A DNA stretch of 64,000 nucleotides. Source: Micromonospora vinacea. Its GTDB lineage: Bacteria > Actinomycetota > Actinomycetes > Mycobacteriales > Micromonosporaceae. Numbering within the stretch: the stretch's first letter is position 1; every line of letters starts with the position of its first letter. Position numbers and translations under genes: made by a program. Location: the NCBI RefSeq assembly GCF_015751785.1, contig NZ_JADOTY010000001.1, positions 2,294,001 to 2,358,000 on the forward strand. Reading direction: 5' to 3'. The notes below the pieces were generated by a model. The model made no database searches. It had not been told where the DNA came from and was given only the letters and a program-made list of their open reading frames with translations. Positions 28,233 through 37,064 of this stretch are shown piece after piece.

Positions 28233-29015
28233 GTGCGCGACCCCTTGGCAGAACCTTCGGACCTGATTCGCAGCGTGTCCCGAGCGCTACGGGTGCTGGA
28301 GTCGGTCGGTCGCGCCCCGAAGGGCCTGACCGTCAAGCAGATCGCCCGGCGCTGCGAGCTGACCGTGGCCACCACCTACCACCTGGTCCGCACCCTCGCC
28401 TACGAGGGCTACGTGATCCGTCGCGAGGACGGCACGTACATCGTGGGGTTGGAGGTGGCCGACCGGTACCGGGAACTGGTGACGGCGTTCCGGGGCCCGC
28501 CAGCGGTCGGTGAGACCCTGCGGCGGGCCGCACTGGACACCGGCTACAGCCACTACCTCGGTCGGTTCGTCGGCGGTCAGGTGGCGCTCACCGCGGTCGC
28601 CGAGGGGCACCGCTCTCCCTACCTGGAGGACCTGGTCCCCGGCTTCGACGAAGGGGCGCACGCGACAGCGCTCGGCAAGTCGCTGCTCGCCACCCTCACT
28701 ACCGACCAGCGCTACCGCTATCTGCGCGAGTACGGCATGCGCCCGTTCACCACCGCCACGCTGACCACCACCGAGAGTTTCGAGGCCGACCTGGCCGCCG
28801 GTGACCGGCGCGGCATGCAGTTGGAGATGGGGCAGTTCCGGCAGGGGGTGGCCTGCGCCGCGGTGCTCGTCGCACCGGACAAGGACATGGAACGCCGCGT
28901 CGTGCTGGCCTGCGCGTTGCCGGCCAGCGAGATGATGACCTCCGCCCGGGTGGTACGCGCCAAGCTGCTCACAGTAGCCCGCAGCGTGGCCGACGGCATC
29001 GCCTCCGACAACTGA
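28233..29015 (+). CDS. IclR-family transcriptional regulator
   Basis: DNA-binding regulator, 260 residues. N-terminal winged helix-turn-helix (SRALRVLESVG, LTVKQIARRCELTVATTYHL, then YEGYVIRREDGTY) and C-terminal effector-binding IclR domain (AHATALGKSLLATL, QLEMGQFRQGVACAAVLV). GTG 28233 is chosen since GGAGG ends five bases before it; GTG 28227 overlaps that site. Divergent from an MFS gene, the likely target. A strong hairpin follows the stop. Confidence 0.9.
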   Translation: MRDPLAEPSDLIRSVSRALRVLESVGRAPKGLTVKQIARRCELTVATTYHLVRTLAYEGYVIRREDGTYIVGLEVADRYRELVTAFRGPPAVGETLRRAALDTGYSHYLGRFVGGQVALTAVAEGHRSPYLEDLVPGFDEGAHATALGKSLLATLTTDQRYRYLREYGMRPFTTATLTTTESFEADLAAGDRRGMQLEMGQFRQGVACAAVLVAPDKDMERRVVLACALPASEMMTSARVVRAKLLTVARSVADGIASDN

Positions 29016-29018
29016 CCG

Positions 29019-29057
29019 CCGAGAGGCCCTCTCCCAGGCTGGGAGAGGGCCTCTCGG
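29019..29057. terminator. Bidirectional terminator between IclR and phoX genes
   Basis: Perfect 19-bp arms (CCGAGAGGCCCTCTCCCAG and its complement) around a single G, four bases after the IclR stop and 60 bp past the end of the converging phosphatase gene. Confidence 0.85.
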
Positions 29058-29117
29058 GGCGGTCCAGCGCCGGACCGCCAGAGCAACGTCAGCGGCCTCT
29101 CGGCAGCGGGTACGACG

Positions 29118-31244
29118 TCAGCTGCCCACCGGGCCGCCGTCGAGGCGCCAGGTGACCACCACGCCCGGCTTGGCGTAGTCACCGTCCGGCCAGTTCGAGG
29201 CCGGGTTCTCCACCGAGGCCCCGGTGATCTCGCCCGGGTGCTGCACCGCGACGAAGACCGAGCGGTTGTCGCCGGTGATGAACGGGCCGCAGGTCTCCGC
29301 GCCGAGCGGCACGGTCAGGAACTGCTTGAGGTGACCCCGCTCCGGACCCTCCACGGCGGTGGCGAACAGGCCGTCGTTGCTGCCCAGCGCGTTGCCGTCG
29401 GTGGAGATCCAGAGGTTGCCGGTGGCGTCGAAGGCGACGTTGTCCGGGCAGGAGATCGGGGAGACCTTGGACTTGTCGTACCCGGCGAAGAAGGTCGACG
29501 GGTCGGTCGGGTCGCCGCAGACGATCGGCAGCGACCAGGCGAAGGTCTCCGAGGCGTTGTCGTTGCGGTCCTCGACCAGCTCCAGGATCTGCCCGTGCTT
29601 GTTGGCGGTGCGCGGGTTGGCCTCGTCCGCCTTCGGGTTGCTGCCCACGCCGCGGTTGGTGTTGTTGGTCAGCGCCACGTACACCTTGCCGGTGAGCAGG
29701 CTCGGCTCGACGTCCTCGGGGCGGTCCATCTTGGTCGCGCCGACCTTGTCACCGGCGAGCCGGGTGAAGGTGAGCACGTCCGCGGCGGTCATCCCGTCGA
29801 CGAACGACCGGTTGCCGCTGACCAGCTTGATCCAGCGACCACGGCCGTTGAACGCGCCGTCGGTGGGGAGCTTGCCCGAGCCGTCGATCTCGGCGGCGCT
29901 GGTCTGGTCGAGCTTCGCCACGTAGAGCGTGCCGGACTCCAGCAGGGTCAGGTTGTGCTTGCGGGCAGCCCAGGAGTTGCCCTTCATGAACTTCTTGTCC
30001 GAGACGAACTTGTAGAGGTAGTCGAACCGCTCGTCGTCGCCCATGTACGCGACCACGTGGCCGTCCTTGGCGACGATCACGTTGGCGCCCTCGTGCTTGA
30101 ACCGGCCCATCGCGGTGTGCTTGCGCGGGCGGCTCTCCGGGTCGAACGGGTCGATCTCGACGACCCAGCCGAACCGGTGTGCCTCGTTGGGGTGCTTCGT
30201 CAGGTCGAAGCGCTCGTCGGCGCGCTCCCACTTGCGGCTGCCGCTGGGGTAGCGGCTGGCGGTGCTGATGCCGTAACGGTCCAGCTTCGGCTTCAGTTCG
30301 GCCGGGGCGGCGTCGGCGCCGACGAAGTACTGGTTGAAGTTCTCCTCACCGGAGAGCACAGTGCCCCACGGGGTCACGCCACCGGCACAGTTGTTCAGCG
30401 TGCCGACGACAGTGCGGCCCTTGGGGTCGGCGGCGGTCTTCAGCCAGGCCGAGCCGGCGGCCGGGCCGGTCAGGTCGAACTTGGTGCTCAGCGCGGTGAC
30501 CCGCCGGTTGTACGGCCGCGGACCCTTGTCGACCGGCTTCCACTGCCCGGTGCCGGCGACCCGCTCCAACTCGACGACCGACATGCCGTGCGCGGCCATG
30601 GCGGTGCGCAGCTGCTCCACGGAGAGCCCGTCCAGGCCGGGGAAGCCCGGGAACATCAGGTCCTCGTTCGTGTACTCGTGGTTCACCACGAGCAGCGCCC
30701 GCCTGCCCTGCTTGTCCAGCGGCAGCACGCCCACGAAGTCGTTGTTGTAGCCGAACTGCTTGGACTGCGCGGCGGCGGTCTGGTGGTGCAGGTTGAACTC
30801 CGGCGCGCCCGGCAGCACCGGGTCACCCCACTTGATCACCACGGCGTGGTCGTAGCCGTTCGGCACGACAAGGGTGTCCAGCTTGTTCGGCGGGATCGGC
30901 TTGAAGGTCAGCGCGCCGCTGCCCACCCCGGTGCTGGGACGGCCGAAACCGAAGGCCTCCGGAACGTCCGGGGTGGTCGGGGCCGCCATGGCCGGGGCCG
31001 CACCGGCGAGCGCACCGGCTGCCGCGCCGCCGAAGCCGAGCACCAGCGCGCCGACCGCGCCGGCCCGGACCACGCCACGCCGCGACACCTCGGCGTTCAC
31101 CACGTCACCGAAGTACGCGTTGTCGGAGGTGTTCGGCACCGGGTGGTCACACGCGTTTCCGCACCGGTACAGGCAGGTCATGGCGTCGCGGGTGCCATGG
31201 CGGGTGCCGTTCAACAGGGGGAGCAGCCGGGGACGGTCGCTCAT
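29118..31244 (-). CDS. PhoX-type alkaline phosphatase, Tat-exported
   Basis: DUF839/PhoX family extracellular phosphatase, 708 residues, releasing phosphate from organic phosphoesters with Ca/Fe cofactors in known members. The Tat signal is set about 50 residues in: S54-R55-R56-G-V-V followed by a hydrophobic Ala/Gly stretch and AMAAP, the usual PhoX layout. Body motifs: NHEYTNEDLMFPGF, LNNCAGGVTPWGTVLSGEEN, GRFKHEGANVIVAKDGHVV, RPEDVEPS, CPDNVAFDATGNLWISTDG. ATG 31244 has GGAGG eight bases upstream; an upstream in-frame ATG lacks one. PHO-box-like repeats lie in the shared region with the divergent sigma gene. Confidence 0.9.
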   Translation of the reverse strand: MSDRPRLLPLLNGTRHGTRDAMTCLYRCGNACDHPVPNTSDNAYFGDVVNAEVSRRGVVRAGAVGALVLGFGGAAAGALAGAAPAMAAPTTPDVPEAFGFGRPSTGVGSGALTFKPIPPNKLDTLVVPNGYDHAVVIKWGDPVLPGAPEFNLHHQTAAAQSKQFGYNNDFVGVLPLDKQGRRALLVVNHEYTNEDLMFPGFPGLDGLSVEQLRTAMAAHGMSVVELERVAGTGQWKPVDKGPRPYNRRVTALSTKFDLTGPAAGSAWLKTAADPKGRTVVGTLNNCAGGVTPWGTVLSGEENFNQYFVGADAAPAELKPKLDRYGISTASRYPSGSRKWERADERFDLTKHPNEAHRFGWVVEIDPFDPESRPRKHTAMGRFKHEGANVIVAKDGHVVAYMGDDERFDYLYKFVSDKKFMKGNSWAARKHNLTLLESGTLYVAKLDQTSAAEIDGSGKLPTDGAFNGRGRWIKLVSGNRSFVDGMTAADVLTFTRLAGDKVGATKMDRPEDVEPSLLTGKVYVALTNNTNRGVGSNPKADEANPRTANKHGQILELVEDRNDNASETFAWSLPIVCGDPTDPSTFFAGYDKSKVSPISCPDNVAFDATGNLWISTDGNALGSNDGLFATAVEGPERGHLKQFLTVPLGAETCGPFITGDNRSVFVAVQHPGEITGASVENPASNWPDGDYAKPGVVVTWRLDGGPVGS

Positions 31245-31328
31245 GGGAGAGGCCTCCAGAGAAGTCGGTGACACGACAGGCGGCGTACCAGCCGGACGCT
31301 AGGAGGACGTGGTGAGCGCTCGTCGGCC

Positions 31329-31402
31329 ACGATGTGAACCGGGCATGAACACCTTCGTGGGTGGCAACCACCGGGCAACCGGTCTGACCTCGGTCTGAAC
31401 CG
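31329..31402 (-). promoter_or_regulatory. PHO-box-like tandem 11-bp repeats
   Basis: Read towards phoX, six GTTCA/GTTGC-like units occur as three pairs, each pair spaced exactly 11 bp: GTTCA and GGTCA (top of the region, 31379-31400), GTTGC and GTTGC, and GTTCA and GTTCA (31329-31350). Streptomyces PhoP binds direct 11-bp units starting GTTCACC. The match fits phosphate control of the PhoX gene; the core is weaker than consensus. Confidence 0.6.
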
Positions 31403-31420
31403 ATCGGCGTGACCGCACGT
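31396..31420 (+). promoter_or_regulatory. Candidate ECF-type promoter for the sigma gene
   Basis: TGAACC (31396-31401), 16-bp spacer, CGT (31418-31420): the -35/-10 pattern of ECF sigma factors such as SigL. It would support autoregulation of the sigma gene. It would also place the transcript start near 31427, downstream of the only GTG start (31409). The -35 overlaps a PHO-box-like unit, so the two readings compete. Confidence 0.4.
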
Positions 31421-31987
31421 ATTCCCGAGCGGACGCACCGCCGGACGCGCGCCGGAAGCGAGGAGACCGCCATCAGCGACCACGACGCCCAACTGCTGCG
31501 CGCGCTGCACGACGAGCACGCGGAGGCGCTGTACGCCCATGCCCTGCGGCTGGTCAACGGGGACCGGCAGCGGGCCGAGGACCTGGTGCAGGAGACGCTG
31601 CTGCGGGCCTGGCGACATCCGGAGTCACTCGACCCGACGCGCGGATCGGTGCGGTCCTGGCTGTTCACCACCGCCCGCAACCTGGCCATCGACGCCTGGC
31701 GGCGGCGATCCACCCGGGTCGGCGAGGTGTTCACCGACGATCTGCCCGAACCGCCCGAGGCGATCGACGAGGCCGAACGGGCGGTGGAGGCGTGGACCGT
31801 CGCCGAGGCCCTGAACCGGCTCAGCCCGACCCACCGGGAAGTGCTCGTCGAGTGCTTCTACCAGGGGCGGTCGGTGGCCGAGGCGGCGTCCCGCCTGGGC
31901 GTACCGCCAGGGACCGTGAAATCCCGCACCCACTACGCGCTGCGGTCTCTACGGTTGGTCCTGGCCGAAATGGGGGTGACGGGATGA
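31409..31987 (+). CDS. ECF RNA polymerase sigma factor
   Basis: Extracytoplasmic function sigma factor. Sigma-2 region: LYAHALRLVNGDRQRAEDLV then QETLLRAWRHPESL; sigma-4 region: LNRLSPTHREVLVECFYQGR, VAEAASRLGVPPGTVKSRTH. As written from GTG 31409 it is 192 residues. Conservation seems to start at the ISDHDAQLLRALHDEH segment, and an ATC at 31472 sits six bases after GAGGAG (31460-31465), so the native start may be this rare codon. It is followed with a 4-bp ATGA overlap by its anti-sigma factor. Closest known type is the SigL/RslA pair. Stimulus unknown. Confidence 0.88.
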   Translation: MTARIPERTHRRTRAGSEETAISDHDAQLLRALHDEHAEALYAHALRLVNGDRQRAEDLVQETLLRAWRHPESLDPTRGSVRSWLFTTARNLAIDAWRRRSTRVGEVFTDDLPEPPEAIDEAERAVEAWTVAEALNRLSPTHREVLVECFYQGRSVAEAASRLGVPPGTVKSRTHYALRSLRLVLAEMGVTG

Positions 31988-32700
31988 CCCGGTGCGAGTT
32001 CGCGTACGACGACGGCGCGTACGTGCTGGGTGCCCTGGCCCCGGCCGAGCGGGCGGCCTACGAGCGGCACCTCGGCGGCTGCGCCTCGTGTCGCGAGGCG
32101 GTCGCCGAGATCGCCGTCCTGCCCGGGTTGCTCGGGCGCCTCGACCCGGCGGGGTTGGAGCAGATCCTGCCGCCGCCGGCCCCGCCCCGGGTGCCCGCGC
32201 TGCTCGACGAGGCCCGCCAGCGCCGGCGCCGGGAACGCGCCGCGGACCGGCGACGGTACGCACTGACCACACTGGCCGCCGCCGGGCTGGCGCTGCTGGT
32301 CGGCGTGGGCACCGCCGTGGCGTTGCCCCGACCTGTCGACCCTTCCGGGCCGCCCGGCGCCCAGGGCACACCGACCCAGCAGGTGTCGATGGTCGCCATG
32401 CGGCCGGTGGCCGCCGCCGGGCCGGTGCACGCCGACCTCGGGCTCACCGGCACCAAGTGGGGCACCCAGGTGACCATGCGCTGCGGGTACGACGCGCGGA
32501 CGAGCTACGGCAAGGCGTACCCGTTCCGGTTGGTGGCGCGCGGCCCGAACGGCGCCACCGAGCAGATCGGCTCATGGCTGGCCGCCCCCGGCGACGACCT
32601 CAGCTTCACCGGCGCCACGAGGTTCACCGACGCCGAGCTGGTCAGCGTGGAGCTGCAGAAAGCCGACGGCACCCCCCTCCTGACCTACGCCGTCCCCTAA
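31984..32700 (+). CDS. Zinc-binding anti-sigma factor
   Basis: Membrane anti-sigma factor, 238 residues. The N-terminal ZAS domain has H29-x3-C33-x2-C36 (RHLGGCASC), one transmembrane helix (TTLAAAGLALLVGVGTAVAL, residues about 97-117), then an extracytoplasmic domain of the RskA C-terminal type (WGTQVTMRCGYD, SWLAAPGDDLSFTG). It would hold the overlapping ECF sigma inactive until a redox or envelope signal releases it, as in RslA/RskA. ATG 31984 overlaps the sigma stop. Confidence 0.9.
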   Translation: MTRCEFAYDDGAYVLGALAPAERAAYERHLGGCASCREAVAEIAVLPGLLGRLDPAGLEQILPPPAPPRVPALLDEARQRRRRERAADRRRYALTTLAAAGLALLVGVGTAVALPRPVDPSGPPGAQGTPTQQVSMVAMRPVAAAGPVHADLGLTGTKWGTQVTMRCGYDARTSYGKAYPFRLVARGPNGATEQIGSWLAAPGDDLSFTGATRFTDAELVSVELQKADGTPLLTYAVP

Positions 32701-32716
32701 CCCACCCCTGGTCCTC

Positions 32717-32790
32717 CGCGATCTTGCACTTCCTGCCCTCCCATAACGGGGCATCGCGGGCATATCGGCTACCGAAACTGCAAGATCGCG
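32717..32790. repeat. CGCGATCTTGCA inverted-repeat element
   Basis: Perfect 12-bp arms CGCGATCTTGCA (32717-32728) and TGCAAGATCGCG (32779-32790) enclose 50 bp, between the ends of two convergent genes. The compact palindromic form in an intergenic spot suggests a dispersed repeat, and I associate similar sequences with Micromonospora genomes. It may act as a bidirectional terminator. Confidence 0.65.
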
Positions 32791-32817
32791 ACATCAGGGT
32801 GCGGGTTGGGGTTGGGG

Positions 32818-33744
32818 TCAGGGGGTGGGGAGAGGGGTGGGGACCGCTGTGGGTTGGCGGGACTGGCGGGTGCGGCGGGAGGTGCGGACGGCGTCGGCGG
32901 TGAAGACGATCAGGGCCAGCCAGACCAGCGCGAAACCGGCCAGCCGGGCCGGCGGCATCGGCTCGTGGAAGATCAGCACCCCGCAGCCGAGCTGGAGGAT
33001 CGGCGCCAGGTACTGGATCATGCCGAGGCTGCTCAGCGGCAGTCGGTTGGCCGCCCCGGCGAACATCAGCAGCGGAATCGCCGTGGCCGCGCCGGCCAGC
33101 ACCAGTAGCGCGGTGTGCCCGGCCGAGACGTGCCCGAAGGTCAGGTCGGCCTTCGCCATCAGCCAGGCCAGGTAACCCAGAGCCGGCAACGCCAGCACCG
33201 CCGACTCGACGAAGAGCCCCTCCGCCGCCGGCAACCCGAGCCGCTTCTTGACCAGGCCGTAGCCGGCGAAACTGAACGCCAGCGTCAACGCCAGCCACGG
33301 CAGCCTGCCGTAGTCCACGGTGAGCACCGCGACAGCCGACGCGCCGATCCCCAGCGCCACCCACTGCGCCGGGCGCAGCCGCTCCCGCAGCACCGTCACC
33401 CCGAGCAGCACCACTACCAGCGGGTTGATGAAGTAGCCGAGCGCGGTCTCCACCACCCGGTCGGAGTTGACCCCGTAGATGTAGGTGCCCCAGTTGACAG
33501 CGATCAGCGCGGCGGCGGCGACGATCCCCGCCACCGCCCAGGGGCGGCGCAGCAGCGCCCGCAGGAAGCCGACGTTGCGCAGCGCCGCCAGCAGCAGGGC
33601 CACGAAGACCACCGACCAGACGATCCGGTGGGCCAGGATCTCCAGCGGGCCGGCGGGTCGCAGCAGCTTCAGGTAGAGCGGAAAGAAACCCCAGAGCAGG
33701 TACGCGCCGAGGCCGTAGAGGTATCCCAGACGGAGTGGCGTCAC
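32818..33744 (-). CDS. rarD: RarD-like EamA/DMT transporter
   Basis: Drug/metabolite transporter superfamily protein of the RarD type, 308 residues with ten predicted helices. Signatures: GLGAYLLWGFFPLYLKLL at the N-terminus, NWGTYIYGVNSDRVVETALG, YFINPLVVVLLGV, IQYLAPILQLGCG. GTG 33744 overlaps the stop of the upstream GNAT gene (GTGA), so the two are coupled; longer upstream reading runs inside that gene. Substrate unknown. Confidence 0.9.
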   Translation of the reverse strand: MTPLRLGYLYGLGAYLLWGFFPLYLKLLRPAGPLEILAHRIVWSVVFVALLLAALRNVGFLRALLRRPWAVAGIVAAAALIAVNWGTYIYGVNSDRVVETALGYFINPLVVVLLGVTVLRERLRPAQWVALGIGASAVAVLTVDYGRLPWLALTLAFSFAGYGLVKKRLGLPAAEGLFVESAVLALPALGYLAWLMAKADLTFGHVSAGHTALLVLAGAATAIPLLMFAGAANRLPLSSLGMIQYLAPILQLGCGVLIFHEPMPPARLAGFALVWLALIVFTADAVRTSRRTRQSRQPTAVPTPLPTP

Positions 33745-34238
33745 GCTTCCACCGTAAGGGGCGTAGTGCTGCTTTGTTCCTTTCCGGTGATGGGGGTCAC
33801 CGGGGGCCGCCGGTCCAGCTGCATCCAGCGTTGCGGCGCGTCCAGCGGGGTGAAGCCCACCCCCGCGTACACCTGGTGGGCGTCGTTGGTGCAGAGCAGG
33901 ATCCGGCGTACGCCCAGCTCGTCCAGGTGGTCGCGGACCGCGCCGGCCAGCCACCCGCCCAGACCGCGCCCCCGGGCGGCGCGGTCGACGTACACGTCGC
34001 AGAGCCAGGCGAAGGTGGCACCGTCAGTGACGACCCGGGCCACCGCGACCTGGCGGCCGTCCTCCGGCCGGTAGACGCCGAAGGGCAGTGAGCCGTCGAA
34101 CGCCCGCTCGGTGGTCTCCCGGTCTCGTCCGAGCGCCCAGTACGCGTCGGTGGACAACCAGTGGTGCACCAGGTCCAGGTCGATCCGCGCCGGATCGGTG
34201 CTGAGCAGGTGGCCATCGGAATAGGTCAGCGTGAACAT
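33741..34238 (-). CDS. GNAT-family N-acetyltransferase
   Basis: Acetyl-CoA-dependent N-acetyltransferase, 165 residues. Motif A is visible as LCDVYVDRAARGRGLGGWL (acetyl-CoA pyrophosphate loop RGRGLGGW), then RILLCTNDAHQVYAGVGFTP for motif B. It begins with a family-like MFTLTYSDGHLLSTDP. Target unknown. Two-gene operon with the RarD-like transporter through a GTGA overlap. Confidence 0.9.
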   Translation of the reverse strand: MFTLTYSDGHLLSTDPARIDLDLVHHWLSTDAYWALGRDRETTERAFDGSLPFGVYRPEDGRQVAVARVVTDGATFAWLCDVYVDRAARGRGLGGWLAGAVRDHLDELGVRRILLCTNDAHQVYAGVGFTPLDAPQRWMQLDRRPPVTPITGKEQSSTTPLTVEA

Positions 34239-34366
34239 GACGCGACGCTAACCGCCGAGATGGGCGGTCAGGCTGCCACATTCCCGAAGTCTGGTCATCG
34301 GCCCGCCGGGGCCCCGGCCGAGGTCGGAGCCCCGGACGGACCGGGTCGGTGCTTGCTGGTCGGCGG

Positions 34367-34753
34367 TCAGTCCCGGTCGAGGACGGCGCCGAGGATCCAG
34401 GTCACGATGCTCACGAAGAGGGCACCGAGCACGGCTGCCGGCCAGAAACCGTCCACCGAGAACGGCAGCCCGGCCTGGTCGGCGATCCAGCTGGTGAGCA
34501 GGAACAGCAGCCCGTTCACCACCAGGGCGATGAGACCCAGGGTCAGCAGGTAGAAGCCACAACCGACGGTCTTGATGATCGGCTGGAGAACCGCGTTGAC
34601 CACGCCGAAGATCACCGCCACCAGGAGCAGCGTGGTCACCGTCTCGGTGGCGGAGTTCGAATCCAGGGAGATGCCCGGGATGAGGAGCGTGGCCAGCCAG
34701 AAAGCCAGAGCTGTGCTGGCCAGCCGAATCAGCAGACCTTTCAGAAAACCCAT
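34367..34753 (-). CDS. Small four-helix membrane protein (phage holin 4/YvlD family)
   Basis: 128 residues, four hydrophobic helices: LIRLASTALAFWLATLLIPG, TLLLVAVIFGVVNAVLQPII, LGLIALVVNGLLFLLTSWIA, AAVLGALFVSIVTWILGAVL. The NAVLQPIIK motif between helices 2 and 3 is typical of the YvlD/phage-holin-4 superfamily, chromosomal proteins linked to envelope stress rather than lysis. Stands alone. Confidence 0.85.
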   Translation of the reverse strand: MGFLKGLLIRLASTALAFWLATLLIPGISLDSNSATETVTTLLLVAVIFGVVNAVLQPIIKTVGCGFYLLTLGLIALVVNGLLFLLTSWIADQAGLPFSVDGFWPAAVLGALFVSIVTWILGAVLDRD

Positions 34754-34814
34754 GGCGGGGATCGTGCCACGGACACCGCACCGACGTAACCCACCAGCTG
34801 ACCATCCCGGTGGA

Positions 34815-36776
34815 TCAGCCGCGCGTCGGCGGCCCGATCAGTTGCGCCTCGATCGGTGTGGGGGAGAGCAGTGCCCAGCGCAGCGCCCGCCGGTTGACCA
34901 CGGCCACCATGTCCTCCCGGATCCGGGTCAGCCACTCGGCCGAGCCGCCCAGCCCCAGCGCGGCTCCGGCCAGGGTTGCCTCGGCGGAGGTCAGCGGTTG
35001 GAGCAACGCCAGGTCGGCGCGGCTCAACGCGTCCACATCGGCCGGGGTCAGCTCGTCGCGTACCACCAGTGTGGCCCGCCACGGCGGGCCCGGCGCGGCC
35101 TCGGCCGCCACCGGCCCGGCGTCGACGATCAGCAGCAACGGACGCAGCGCGGTGCCCACCCCGTCGGCGACCGCCCGACCCGGCGGAAGCAGCGGGATCG
35201 TGCCACCCGGCGCGCCAACCCCCCGGATGAACGGCTCCCAGGCGCGCGGCCGGGCGGTCTGCACCACCACCAGGGCACCGAGCGCCAGCGCGCGCAGGGC
35301 CACCAGTTGGACTGCGCGCACCCCGCCGACCAGCAGCACACGGGTGCTCTCCGGCCGGAACAGTCGCACGGTGACGGCTCGGCCGTGCCGGTTGGTGCCG
35401 ACCATCATGCCCGCGTCACCCAGCGACAGCTCCCAGTCGGTCACCGCCGGGCCGGGCTGCGCCCCCGGCGCCGGTGGACGGGCCTGGGCCCCGGGTGCCG
35501 TCAGCGCCAACGGCAGCGTAGCGGCCAGCCCGCTCAGGTGGGCGCCGTCCAGTCGGCGTAGCTTTCCACCCAGGTCGGTCACCAGGCGGGTCAGCGCCTC
35601 GGTGGCCGCCGCCAACTCGGTTGCCGTCGCGGCGGCCAGGCGTACGGTCAGCTCGGTCGGCGCTCCGCTCGTCGCCAGCGGACCCGACGACGTGGACATC
35701 GTCGGTGACGGACCTGAGCAGATCGACACCGTCGTGGCCGTCGCCGGCAGCGCGAGCAGGCGGGGCACCAGCCGGCGTCCGGCCGCAGCGCCCGCGTCGG
35801 GCCAGCGGATCAGTCGGAAGGTGGCCTGGACCAGGTTGCCGGACCGGATCGCCGGCCAGGACTCCCGGACCGGTTCTCCGTCGTGGTGGGCCAGCTCGCC
35901 CAGGACGCGCAGCGCCGCGGGCACCCCGAGTGGCCGCGCGGCCAACGGGCCGAGCCGGCGGACGATCCGACGGACCGTGCCGGCGAGCACCCGGCGCAGG
36001 TCCTCCTCGGACCAGCCGTTCACCCGCAGTACCCGGACCGCCACTACGGCCCGTTCTCGCCCGGCGAGCCGCCCGTCGGTGAGCTGCCGGTACGACGTGC
36101 CGACAGTGCCTCCGGCGCTCGGTACCGGTGCCGGCGCACCGGCGAGCAGCAGTTGGATCAGCAGCGGGGGCTGGTCCGGCCCGGCCGGGGAGAGCAACGC
36201 GGCCGGGGCGGGGATCGCCTGGGACGCGTCGCCCAGCAGGTCACCGGGGTCGCCGAGCTCCAGGAGCGCGACCATGCCGGTGGTGTCCTCCAGGACGGCC
36301 GCCGGCCCGCTGGTCAGCTCCGTCGAGCGGACTACAGTGCCCGGAGCGACAAGGTCGAGCAGCTCGGCCGCTCCGGCCGGCCCCGTCAGCACCCGCCGGC
36401 GGGTCAGATGGGCGGTGGCGGTGCCCAACCACTCGAAGAGCCACCGCCCCCGAACCGGCACCCAGGCGGCCGCCAGCAGCAGCACTGCCACCAGCACGGC
36501 CACCGCGACGACCGGTGCGGGTCGGCCCAGGGCGACGAGGACGAGCGCCGCCGCGACCTGCGCGGTGACCAGTTGACCGGCTCGCGCACCGGCGCCCAGG
36601 CGACGGCCGAGCGCGACCCAGCGGTCCACCGGCGACCGGCGACGGGGGGTGCGCTGGTCGGCCGACCCCGGACCGCTGTCGGTGGGTCGGCCCGCCCCGA
36701 TCGCCAGTGGAAAGGCGTCTGCCCCGGACCCGACCGGGGCCGGTGGGTGCGGCCCTCCGGTGGTGATCGCCGGCAC
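34815..36776 (-). CDS. eccE: Type VII secretion protein EccE
   Basis: Membrane component of the ESX/type VII secretion machine. 653 residues. Residues 66-110 hold two close transmembrane helices (VTAQVAAALVLVALG, VVAVAVLVAVLLLAAAWVPV), followed by a long cytosolic domain including WLFEWLGTATAHLTRR; this is the EccE architecture. GTG 36776 is preceded by GAGGAGG. Divergent from two WXG100 genes. eccB, eccC and eccD are not in the window, so the machine genes must be elsewhere. Confidence 0.85.
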   Translation of the reverse strand: MPAITTGGPHPPAPVGSGADAFPLAIGAGRPTDSGPGSADQRTPRRRSPVDRWVALGRRLGAGARAGQLVTAQVAAALVLVALGRPAPVVAVAVLVAVLLLAAAWVPVRGRWLFEWLGTATAHLTRRRVLTGPAGAAELLDLVAPGTVVRSTELTSGPAAVLEDTTGMVALLELGDPGDLLGDASQAIPAPAALLSPAGPDQPPLLIQLLLAGAPAPVPSAGGTVGTSYRQLTDGRLAGRERAVVAVRVLRVNGWSEEDLRRVLAGTVRRIVRRLGPLAARPLGVPAALRVLGELAHHDGEPVRESWPAIRSGNLVQATFRLIRWPDAGAAAGRRLVPRLLALPATATTVSICSGPSPTMSTSSGPLATSGAPTELTVRLAAATATELAAATEALTRLVTDLGGKLRRLDGAHLSGLAATLPLALTAPGAQARPPAPGAQPGPAVTDWELSLGDAGMMVGTNRHGRAVTVRLFRPESTRVLLVGGVRAVQLVALRALALGALVVVQTARPRAWEPFIRGVGAPGGTIPLLPPGRAVADGVGTALRPLLLIVDAGPVAAEAAPGPPWRATLVVRDELTPADVDALSRADLALLQPLTSAEATLAGAALGLGGSAEWLTRIREDMVAVVNRRALRWALLSPTPIEAQLIGPPTRG

Positions 36777-37064
36777 CGTGCCTCCTCGACCAGTGGGACC
36801 GGGTCGGGCGGCCGGCCGCCCTCCGGCGGCCCGTCACGCGCCGCGACGTGGCTGCGGCACATCGTAAGCGACCGATGGCCGCCCCGGTTGTCCACAGGGG
36901 AAGCCAGCGGGGTAGCAGAACGGCTACGAGGTCGCTACCGTCAGCCACGAAGTCCTTCGCTGACCCGTGTCTCAGTGCTCGACGACCGGGCCAAGCGACG
37001 ACGCGTCGCCCACTGTGGGCGCGTCGACGGCCAGGTGCGATCCGAGAGACGAGGTGACGTCCGG

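Noticed and set aside
31335..31360. TGAACC-N15-CGT as a second ECF promoter
   Set aside because: Spacer is one base short and TGAACC is part of a better-fitting 11-bp PHO-box-like pair.
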